This document shows, piece after piece, positions 1 through 5,448 of a stretch of DNA of 6,609 nt (position 1 is the stretch's first letter; each line of letters opens with the position of its first letter). Under the pieces are notes generated by a model. That model did not search any database and was not told the DNA's origin. It saw only the letters and a list, made by a program, of their open reading frames with translations. Location of the stretch: positions 1 to 6,609 of the forward strand of contig JAUXLW010000070.1 in NCBI GenBank assembly GCA_030623545.1, written 5' to 3'. Source of the DNA: Acidimicrobiia bacterium (GTDB taxonomy: Bacteria > Actinomycetota > Acidimicrobiia > Spongiisociales > SHLN01). The position numbers were made by a program, and so were the translations under genes.

Positions 1-116
1 ATCGGTTCTCCGGGGTCCGGTTCATCGACCGCTTCGAGTTGGCGGGCGACCAGATCGTCGACCAGAAGGTGTGGAACGATATGGCCGAGTCAGGCGTGGT
101 CCGTCCGGCAACTTGA
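1..116 (+). CDS. SnoaL-like / NTF2-like family protein, C-terminal fragment
   Basis: The frame opening at base 3 encodes 37 residues and ends with TGA at 114-116; the gene begins upstream of the window. The visible peptide has the pattern of the last two beta strands of SnoaL-like (nuclear transport factor 2 fold) proteins: a strand ending in RFIDRFELAGDQIVDQKVW, then a short acidic helix (NDMAESG). In that family this region closes a small cone-shaped pocket, and members act as hydrolases, isomerases or ligand-binding proteins, so no substrate can be named. It lies 79 bases upstream of the SDR gene on the same strand, and I see no convincing terminator between them, so co-transcription is plausible. 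The fold call rests only on this C-terminal pattern and could be wrong. Confidence 0.6.
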   Translation, partial: RFSGVRFIDRFELAGDQIVDQKVWNDMAESGVVRPAT

Positions 117-184
117 CTTGCGCCGCGATCAACCTGCTGTGGCTGAGACTGATGCGCCGTCCGCTACGGTCTCGAACACAATGC

Positions 185-191
185 AAGGAGG
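185..191 (+). promoter_or_regulatory. Ribosome binding site deciding the SDR start
   Basis: AAGGAGG lies four bases before the ATG at 196. It is the only strong Shine-Dalgarno match near this gene's candidate starts. The in-frame TTG at 118 and ATG at 181 lack one, so the start at 196 is preferred. Confidence 0.75.
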
Positions 192-195
192 GCGA

Positions 196-957
196 ATGCA
201 GGCAGATCCGGAACGGGAGTGGTCGGTTGTTGTCGGGGCCTCAGGCGCCATCGGCCGCCATATTGTTGAGCGATTCCTCGAGCTGGGGCTTGGGGTTGTC
301 GCCGTCGGTCGCCGGGTTGAGCCGCTGGAAAGCGTGGCCGGGGGCCGCCAGGATGTCATCGTCTGCCCGGCTGATATTCGGACCGACGAGGGGGAGAACG
401 ACATCCGCCGGGCGATACCTGGAACGGTGCGCGTCGCGGTAAATTCGGCGGCAGCACCCATGGCCGGCTCAATTCTCGATGTTCCGCCCGAGGCAATTCG
501 CGAAGCGACGGATGTGAAGGTAAATGGAACGCTTCGCCTGGTTCGGGCAGTGGAAGGCCACCTCACCACCGACTCTCGGATCGTAGCTATCGGCGGGAAC
601 CTGGGATACGACCCGATCCCCGAGGCCGCTACCGCCGGGGTCGCCAATGCTGCTCTCGCCAACGCGATCCGCCAGCTGAGCCGCGCACTCGGAGCGCAAG
701 GTGTCACCTGCCACGTTGTGGCACCGGGACCAGTCTGGACCGAACGCCTCCAGGGGATGCTCGCCGACGCCGCTGCTTCCCGTGGTGTTGCCGCAGACGT
801 GATACTCGAGGAGTTTCGGGACCGCTCTCCGATAGGCCACCTCGTCACCATCGAGGAGGTTGTATGGGCCGTTGAATTACTGCTTGCCCCCGAGGCTCGG
901 ACCCTGGCGGGCGGGACGCTTCTCCTTGATGCCGGCCAGCGAACCGCCATCCCTTGA
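196..957 (+). CDS. SDR-fold protein with degenerate catalytic site
   Basis: This 253-residue protein has the length and Rossmann layout of classical short-chain dehydrogenases/reductases. The nucleotide-binding glycine motif GASGAIG is at residues 14-20, followed by a basic pair (R39, R40) that in this family often favours NADP(H). The NNAG-like motif reads NSAA at 83-86, and the structural Asn of the tetrad is present at N110. The late PG motif (APGPVWTE) is at 176-183, and the C-terminal strand ends GGTLLLDAG. However, the active-site Ser position is Gly (G133/G134) and the YxxxK motif reads AGVAN at 147-151, so Tyr and Lys are both lost. The fold is near certain; oxidoreductase activity is doubtful. 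The protein may bind a nucleotide or CoA ligand, act as a partner subunit, or use other residues. It may belong with the upstream SnoaL-like gene rather than the operon after the promoter at 963. The substrate is unknown. Confidence 0.85.
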   Translation: MQADPEREWSVVVGASGAIGRHIVERFLELGLGVVAVGRRVEPLESVAGGRQDVIVCPADIRTDEGENDIRRAIPGTVRVAVNSAAAPMAGSILDVPPEAIREATDVKVNGTLRLVRAVEGHLTTDSRIVAIGGNLGYDPIPEAATAGVANAALANAIRQLSRALGAQGVTCHVVAPGPVWTERLQGMLADAAASRGVAADVILEEFRDRSPIGHLVTIEEVVWAVELLLAPEARTLAGGTLLLDAGQRTAIP

Positions 958-962
958 TTGTG

Positions 963-992
963 TTGACGGTTGCGTGACCTGGTCCGTAAGGT
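963..992 (+). promoter_or_regulatory. Predicted sigma-70-type promoter of the acyl-CoA operon
   Basis: TTGACG (963-968) matches five of six bases of the -35 consensus. TAAGGT (987-992) fits the actinobacterial TANNNT -10 form, with an 18-base spacer. Transcription would start near 998-1001, inside the inverted repeat at 995-1010. It lies in the largest non-coding gap of the window and faces the hydroxyacyl-CoA dehydrogenase gene. Predicted from sequence only. Confidence 0.5.
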
Positions 993-994
993 AG

Positions 995-1010
995 CCGTAT
1001 CGCAATACGG
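995..1010. promoter_or_regulatory. Perfect inverted repeat, probable operator
   Basis: CCGTAT-CGCA-ATACGG is a perfect 6-bp inverted repeat with a 4-base centre, starting two bases after the predicted -10 box and covering the predicted transcription start. That is a typical repressor-site position. The nearby IclR-family regulator at 5449-6360 is the obvious candidate binder, but a TetR-type repressor elsewhere could equally use such a site. I saw no second copy in the window. As RNA the stem would be short and lacks a following U tract, so it is unlikely to be a terminator for the SDR gene. Confidence 0.45.
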
Positions 1011-1015
1011 TCGTA

Positions 1016-1039
1016 TGTCCAGTATGCGGACAGGCCTGT
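1016..1039. repeat. Two overlapping inverted repeats in the operon leader
   Basis: TGTCC (1016-1020) and GGACA (1028-1032) form a 5-bp inverted repeat around seven bases. Partly overlapping it is the 10-bp perfect palindrome ACAGGCCTGT (1030-1039). Both lie in the presumed untranslated leader, downstream of the putative operator. They could be secondary operator half-sites or RNA structure. Short palindromes are common by chance in GC-rich DNA. Confidence 0.3.
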
Positions 1040-1064
1040 TTCACAAATGGAGCGACAGTCAAAC

Positions 1065-1070
1065 GGGAGG
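1065..1070 (+). promoter_or_regulatory. Strong but oddly placed Shine-Dalgarno-like site
   Basis: GGGAGG is the best ribosome-binding match upstream of the dehydrogenase, but its spacing is awkward. It is 11 bases from the in-frame GTG at 1082, 41 bases from the GTG at 1112, and only 4 bases from an out-of-frame GTG at 1075 that opens a 17-codon ORF closing at 1128. It is the main argument for the longer start at 1082. Confidence 0.35.
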
Positions 1071-1111
1071 TCCCGTGGGGTGTGGGCCACATTCTCAGAG
1101 CGAGACGACAA

Positions 1112-1978
1112 GTGACGCCGCCGGCTGATCGGGTGGGGATTTGCGGGGCCGGCCTCATGGGTGCCGGCATCGCTCAGGTGTTCGCCGCCGCCGGATACGA
1201 GGTGACTCTCTACGACCTGGATCCCGCCGCCGGCGACAGAGGCCTTGAACGCATCCGGGCGGATCTGGCCGAGGGTGTAGCCCGCGAGAAGATTGACGCC
1301 GACCAGGCCGCCATCATTGCGGGCCGTGTGCGTGTCGTCGGCGAATTGGAAGCTCTCGCTGGAGTCGGGATCGTGGTGGAAGCGGTCGCTGAGCAGCTCG
1401 AAGTCAAGCAGCACCTGTTCGGCCTACTCGAGGCAATCTGTCCGCCGCCCACCTTGCTGGTTTCGAACACGTCGACCTTGTCACCCAGCGAGATCGCCCA
1501 CGGGCTCGAAGAGCCGGGCCGGTTTGCCGGTCTCCACTTTTTCAACCCGGCTCAGCGGATGAGGCTGGTTGAGATCCTTCCGGCCCATGAGACCACCGAG
1601 GACACCATTAGCCATCTTCGGAAGATCTCAGAGAGAATCGGCAAGACGCCGGTCACGGCAAGCGAGTCACCCGGTGGCATCGTCAGCCGCCTTCAGCTAC
1701 TCGTTCGTAACGAGGCAATCCGCATGCTGGGAGAGGGAGTGGCCACCGCCGAGGACATCGACACGGCTATGAAGCTGGGCTCCGGCTGGCCGATGGGCCC
1801 GCTCGAATTGAGCGACCTCGTCGGTCTGGACACTCATGTAAACAACTCAGATGGCCTGGCCGAGATGCTCGGTGACGACCGGTACCTGCCGGCCCCTCTC
1901 GTGCGAAAGCTGGTCGAGGATGGACATCTCGGCCGCAAGACCGGCAAAGGCTTCTACACCTACCGGGAGGGCTCATGA
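1112..1978 (+). CDS. 3-hydroxybutyryl-CoA / 3-hydroxyacyl-CoA dehydrogenase
   Basis: This enzyme oxidises a (3S)-hydroxyacyl-CoA to the 3-ketoacyl-CoA with NAD+ in the cytoplasm, the step before thiolysis. From the GTG at 1112 it has 288 residues, normal for single-domain-pair members of the family. The N-terminal Rossmann motif GAGLMGAG is at residues 12-19, with acidic D35 after the second strand, favouring NAD over NADP. The catalytic region includes SNTS (118-121), the catalytic His in HFFNP (H142) and its partner Glu in VEI (E154). The C-terminal domain carries HPMGP-like WPMGP (226-230), DLVGLD (235-240) and the final GRKTGKGFY (274-282). The usual PGF...NR segment reads PGG...SR (187-193); Ser in place of Asn also occurs in related hydroxybutyryl-CoA dehydrogenases as I recall them. 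An alternative GTG at 1082 adds ten residues with rare Arg codons and poor GC at third positions, so 1112 is preferred. The stop overlaps an ATG (ATGA at 1975). Confidence 0.9.
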   Translation: MTPPADRVGICGAGLMGAGIAQVFAAAGYEVTLYDLDPAAGDRGLERIRADLAEGVAREKIDADQAAIIAGRVRVVGELEALAGVGIVVEAVAEQLEVKQHLFGLLEAICPPPTLLVSNTSTLSPSEIAHGLEEPGRFAGLHFFNPAQRMRLVEILPAHETTEDTISHLRKISERIGKTPVTASESPGGIVSRLQLLVRNEAIRMLGEGVATAEDIDTAMKLGSGWPMGPLELSDLVGLDTHVNNSDGLAEMLGDDRYLPAPLVRKLVEDGHLGRKTGKGFYTYREGS

Positions 1979-2034
1979 GCAGTCCCGGCCTTCCGGGAGA
2001 AGCGAGACCCATTCGAGTGAGGAGTCGACGATGA
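1975..2034 (+). CDS. Possible 19-residue coupling ORF between dehydrogenase and thiolase
   Basis: A short ORF (MSSPGLPGEARPIRVRSRR) starts at an ATG overlapping the dehydrogenase stop (ATGA, 1975-1978) and stops with a TGA overlapping the thiolase ATG (ATGA, 2031-2034). GGGAGGG at 1965-1971 lies three bases before its start, closer than ideal. The peptide is basic and resembles no family I know. It may serve translational coupling across a 52-base gap, or be chance: the thiolase has its own good ribosome binding site at 2019-2024. No claim is made for a functional peptide. Confidence 0.22.
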   Translation: MSSPGLPGEARPIRVRSRR

Positions 2035-3230
2035 GCAACACCGAGACTGGGCGAGACGTTGTGATCGTGTCCACGGCGCGTACCCCGATCGGGAAGTTCG
2101 GAGGGGCGTTGGTCGGAAGCAGCGCCGTTGACATAGGGGGCCAGTCCATTGCTGCGGCGATTGAACGGTCCGGAATATCGCCAGAGGCATTCGACGAAGC
2201 CATCATCGGCCAGGCCCGGCAGGGTGGAAACGGCCCTAATCCGGCACGCCTGATGGCGATCAAAGGGGGGCTTCCAGCGTCGGTCCCTGCCCACACCGTG
2301 CAACAAGCTTGCCTCTCATCGATGAAGGCAGTAATCCTGGCCGCTCAAGCCATCCGTCTCCGTGAAGCTGAAACTGTGCTTGTGGGAGGCAGTGAGCACA
2401 TGAGCGGCATCCCCTATTACCTCATGAACATGCGGTGGGGCTCAAAGTCGGGAGACTCTGTCGCGGTCGACGGATTATTCCGGGACGGATTCAACGATCC
2501 CCTCACCGGCCAACTCATGGGAGAGCTGGCGGAGGCCTGGGGTGGCCGATTCGGCATCGACCGGGAAGCCCAGGATGCCTTCGCGCTGCAAAGCCAGCAA
2601 GGTGTCAAGCGCGCTCTCGATTCAGGGTTCACTGAGGGGCTCGTAGCCCCTGTTCAAGTCCCGGATCGACGCAACCAGCCGGTAATCGTTGACCGGGATG
2701 AACATCCCCGGCCGGACACGACCCTTGAGGGACTTGCCAAGCTAAGCCCTGCGTTTTCGCCGGACGGTTCCATCACGGCCGGCAATGCCTCCGGAGTCAC
2801 CGACGGCGCTGTGGCTCTGGTCGTGATGTCCGGCGACAGCGCTCGAGCGGCGGGAATCGAGCCTCTGGCAATCGTGCGTTCGTGGGCGGTGGCGGCCGTT
2901 GAGCCCGAGGACTATGGACTGGCCGTCGTCCCCGCCTCACGGACGGCATTGGATAGGGCCGGGCTCACTTTCGACGATGTGGATCATGTTGAAATCAATG
3001 AAGCATTTGCTGTGATGGTGTTGGCTGCCTGCCAGCAGTTGGACCTCGATCCGGCCCGGGTCAATCCGTATGGGGGAGCCATTGCACTCGGCCATCCTGT
3101 TGGTGCGTCCGGAGCCCGCGTAACTCAATACGCCGCCGAAGCCCTGGCTCACGACGGGGGTCGCTATGCCTTGGCGTCTATCTGCGGAAATGGGGGACAT
3201 GGCGCCGCACTGGTGCTTGAGCGAGCTTGA
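2031..3230 (+). CDS. Thiolase (acetyl-CoA C-acyltransferase family)
   Basis: This enzyme would cleave 3-ketoacyl-CoA with CoA to acetyl-CoA plus a shortened acyl-CoA, or condense two acyl-CoAs in reverse. The 399-residue length is typical of the family. The nucleophilic Cys is C94 in the segment QQACLSSMKA. The conserved GNASG...DGA stretch is at 251-260, NEAF at 323-326, and the GGAIALGHPVGASG loop with catalytic His H355 at 348-361. The second active-site Cys is C385 in CGNGGHG. All catalytic elements are present, so it should be active. The start at 2031 has GAGGAG (2019-2024) at six-base spacing and begins directly before the first beta strand (DVVIVSTARTPIGKFGG); the same frame opens earlier, at 1851, but that stretch overlaps the dehydrogenase gene. 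It sits 52 bases after the dehydrogenase stop, consistent with consecutive pathway steps. Chain-length specificity cannot be read from sequence; acetoacetyl-CoA or a branched or dicarboxylic ketoacyl-CoA are possible. Confidence 0.93.
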   Translation: MSNTETGRDVVIVSTARTPIGKFGGALVGSSAVDIGGQSIAAAIERSGISPEAFDEAIIGQARQGGNGPNPARLMAIKGGLPASVPAHTVQQACLSSMKAVILAAQAIRLREAETVLVGGSEHMSGIPYYLMNMRWGSKSGDSVAVDGLFRDGFNDPLTGQLMGELAEAWGGRFGIDREAQDAFALQSQQGVKRALDSGFTEGLVAPVQVPDRRNQPVIVDRDEHPRPDTTLEGLAKLSPAFSPDGSITAGNASGVTDGAVALVVMSGDSARAAGIEPLAIVRSWAVAAVEPEDYGLAVVPASRTALDRAGLTFDDVDHVEINEAFAVMVLAACQQLDLDPARVNPYGGAIALGHPVGASGARVTQYAAEALAHDGGRYALASICGNGGHGAALVLERA

Positions 3231-3272
3231 TGTGAGCCCCACCGTGCTATTCGCCGCCCTGGAAGGCGCAGG

Positions 3273-5378
3273 GTGACACCCCTAGCTGAATCCGCCGCCG
3301 GCGTCCTCCGCATGCTCGATGCCCAATCCGTGGCCGTGGTCGGCGCTTCCGGAGACCCTGAAAAGATCGGCTACCTGCCGGTCCACTACCTGGTCAAGTT
3401 CGGGTATGAGGGCCGTATTTACCCCATCAATCCTCGACTAACCGAGGTGGAGGGTCTCACCGTCTATCCGTCCCTGACCGACCTTCCTGAGATCCCGGAT
3501 TTGGTGGCGATCATGGTCGGAGCCCCCCTGGTCCCCGACGTGCTCGAAGAGGCGGGCCGCTTGGGTGTTTCGGCGGCCGTCATCATCTCGTCGGGCTTTG
3601 CCGAGGTCGGTGAGGAGGGTGCTGAGCTTCAACGTCGTCTGATCGAGATCGCCGATGCCACCGGTATTTGGGTCTGCGGGCCCAACTCTGTTGGGATCAT
3701 CAATGCCGCCACTCGTATGGCTCTCACCTTTACAGCTGCTCTGACGAGTGGGCCGCTGGCGCCTCCTGGCCGTATCGGCATCGTGTCCCAGAGCGGCGCG
3801 TTTGGGACTGTGCTCTACGGTCTCGCCCGTGACCAGGCTCTGGGTCTGCACACTTACATCAGTGCCGGCAACGAAGCGCAGCTCGGGGTCTCCGACTACA
3901 TCGCGGCCCTGGTGGAACATCCTGAGATCACGACCATAGGCGGATACATCGAGGCGATTCGCGACGGCGCCTCTTTCGCCGAGGCCGCGGCGGCGGCTCG
4001 TGGGAGCGGCCAACCCATCGTGCTCGTAAAAGTAGGGGCCTCCGAGGCGGGCACCTTGGCCGCCGCATCGCACACGGGAGCTCTCACCGGCGATGACCGG
4101 GCCTATGAGGCAGCCTTTGGGCGTTTCGGCGTGGCTCGGGCGATCGACGAGCAACACCTGCTCGACCTGCTCGAGGCGTTCGATGTTCTCGAGAAACTTC
4201 CATCTGGGAATCGGATCGCGATTGCTTCCATGTCGGGCGGCGCCGGAGTATTGCTGTGTGATGCGGCCGAGGAACACGGCCTGGCGGTGCTTCCCTTTTC
4301 CAATGAGCTCGTTGGCAGGCTCGGAGAGGTGTTGCCTCCCTATGCGGCCGTGGCCAATCCAGTCGATTTCACGGGCCAGTTCGTCACCAACACCGCCGGC
4401 CTTCGTACGGTGGTGGCCGAGTTGGCGGCCGCCGAAACCGCCGACGCAGTCATCCTTTTCGCCGGACTTGGCTGGACTGCCGGTGGCGCCTGGGTAGACC
4501 CGGTGATAGACGCGGCCGGCTCGGGAGCGCCGATAATCGTGGTCTCGCCGCTGGCGACCGAGGAGCAGCGCGCTCGGCTCCGCAAGGCGGGGATTCCCAC
4601 CTACCACAGTCCGCTGCAGGCGATCCGGGTTTTAGAGACGCTTGTTAAGTGGAATACATGGGAGCCGCCCGAGGACGCGGATCCGATTGCATCGTCGTGG
4701 AATCAGGGCTCTGGAATCTTGTCCGAGGCTGCGGCCAAGGCACTCCTCGCCGACGCCGGGCTCACCATTCCGAGGGGTGTCGTCGTTACCTCGGCAAGGG
4801 AGGCTGAGGAAGTTGCCGCCTCATTCGGATCCCGGTTTGTCATGAAGGTCTCGGCCGCCGGGCTCAGCCACAAGACCGAAGCCGGGGGTGTGCGAATTGG
4901 AGTGACGCCGGCCACGGCCGGCCCGGTCTTCGAAGAGATCATGGCGGCGGTCACCGGATTCGATCCAAAGGCGCAGATTGACGGCGTGCTCCTGGAAGAG
5001 ATGATCGACGAAGGTTTGGAGGCCATCATCGGGTCTACCTGGCATGAGCCGTTTGGCCATGTCGTGATGGTTGGTCTGGGCGGGGTGAGTGTTGAGCTGC
5101 TGGGGGACGTGGCGTTCGCGCTTGCGCCCATCGGGCCAGGCGATGCGCGTATCTTGATCGAATCGCTCCGGAGTTATCCACTTCTCGACGGGTACCGGGG
5201 GGCGGTCCCGCTGGACGTCGAGGCTCTCGCCCAAACAGTATCGGTGGTTTCGAGGTTGGCCGCAGGAGCGGATTCCCAACTTCGTGAGCTCGACCTCAAT
5301 CCGGTCAAGGTGCTCCCCGCGGGCAAGGGGGCAGTCATTCTGGATGCCCTGGCCGTGTTGGAGGTTTCGGCGGAGTGA
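3273..5378 (+). CDS. ADP-forming acyl-CoA synthetase (fused alpha-beta, acetate--CoA ligase family)
   Basis: This 701-residue protein fuses the alpha and beta parts of the NDP-forming acyl-CoA synthetase family (acid + CoA + ATP to acyl-CoA + ADP + Pi, reversible through a phosphohistidine). The CoA-binding Rossmann domain starts at VAVVGASGDPEKIGY (residues 20-34) and includes GPNSVGIIN (137-144). The first flavodoxin-like domain has SQSGAFG (172-178) and the phosphorylated His in ASHTGAL (H267). A second flavodoxin-like domain spans roughly 310-460. The C-terminal ATP-grasp domain (about 480-701) carries the second conserved His in SHKTEAGGV (H533), LLEEM (573-577) and the metal-site motif ELDLNPV (672-678). 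All key residues are present. GTG at 3273 has GGAAGG (3261-3266) at six-base spacing. It follows the thiolase by 42 bases with no visible promoter, so it is probably the same transcript. The acid substrate is not readable from the sequence. Confidence 0.93.
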   Translation: MTPLAESAAGVLRMLDAQSVAVVGASGDPEKIGYLPVHYLVKFGYEGRIYPINPRLTEVEGLTVYPSLTDLPEIPDLVAIMVGAPLVPDVLEEAGRLGVSAAVIISSGFAEVGEEGAELQRRLIEIADATGIWVCGPNSVGIINAATRMALTFTAALTSGPLAPPGRIGIVSQSGAFGTVLYGLARDQALGLHTYISAGNEAQLGVSDYIAALVEHPEITTIGGYIEAIRDGASFAEAAAAARGSGQPIVLVKVGASEAGTLAAASHTGALTGDDRAYEAAFGRFGVARAIDEQHLLDLLEAFDVLEKLPSGNRIAIASMSGGAGVLLCDAAEEHGLAVLPFSNELVGRLGEVLPPYAAVANPVDFTGQFVTNTAGLRTVVAELAAAETADAVILFAGLGWTAGGAWVDPVIDAAGSGAPIIVVSPLATEEQRARLRKAGIPTYHSPLQAIRVLETLVKWNTWEPPEDADPIASSWNQGSGILSEAAAKALLADAGLTIPRGVVVTSAREAEEVAASFGSRFVMKVSAAGLSHKTEAGGVRIGVTPATAGPVFEEIMAAVTGFDPKAQIDGVLLEEMIDEGLEAIIGSTWHEPFGHVVMVGLGGVSVELLGDVAFALAPIGPGDARILIESLRSYPLLDGYRGAVPLDVEALAQTVSVVSRLAAGADSQLRELDLNPVKVLPAGKGAVILDALAVLEVSAE

Positions 5379-5409
5379 TTCCGGGCCTGTGCCTCGGCGG
5401 TCGGCTTGG

Positions 5410-5439
5410 TTGACTTACTGGAAGCAAATCATCTAGCGT
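5410..5439 (+). promoter_or_regulatory. Predicted promoter of the IclR regulator gene, leaderless type
   Basis: TTGACT (5410-5415) and TAGCGT (5434-5439, TANNNT form) are 18 bases apart. The predicted start of transcription (about 5446-5449) falls on or within a few bases of the ATG at 5449. No Shine-Dalgarno sequence precedes that ATG. Together these suggest a leaderless mRNA, a common mode in actinobacteria. The layout copies the -35/18/-10 spacing at 963-992. Confidence 0.5.
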
Positions 5440-5448
5440 TATTTCACT

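Noticed and set aside
113..170. TTGACT (113-118) and TACGGT (165-170) as a promoter for the SDR gene
   Set aside because: The spacing is far beyond the usual 16-19 bases and neither box has a partner at the right distance.
129..950. Long antisense open frame opposite the SDR gene
   Set aside because: It mirrors the SDR gene codon for codon, is rich in Ser, Arg and Pro as expected from a GC-rich complement, and has no recognisable domain; the + strand reading has clear SDR motifs.
845..1414. Antisense open frame crossing the 958-1111 gap, as a possible divergent gene
   Set aside because: Most of it lies opposite the SDR end and the dehydrogenase, there is no ribosome binding site or recognisable domain, and the gap is better explained by a + strand promoter.
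3438..4607. A 389-residue antisense open frame inside the acyl-CoA synthetase gene
   Set aside because: The + strand frame has every family motif. The antisense protein has no domain pattern, and open antisense frames are expected at this GC content.
5379..5400. GC-rich stretch after the synthetase stop as a terminator hairpin
   Set aside because: Only about five base pairs with one wobble can form (CCGGG with CCTCGG) and no U tract follows, so a rho-independent terminator is not supported.
5426..5444. AAAT...ATTT symmetry over the regulator promoter as an autoregulatory operator
   Set aside because: Only the outer four bases match in the two halves; the inner bases do not, and A/T tetramers are weak evidence.
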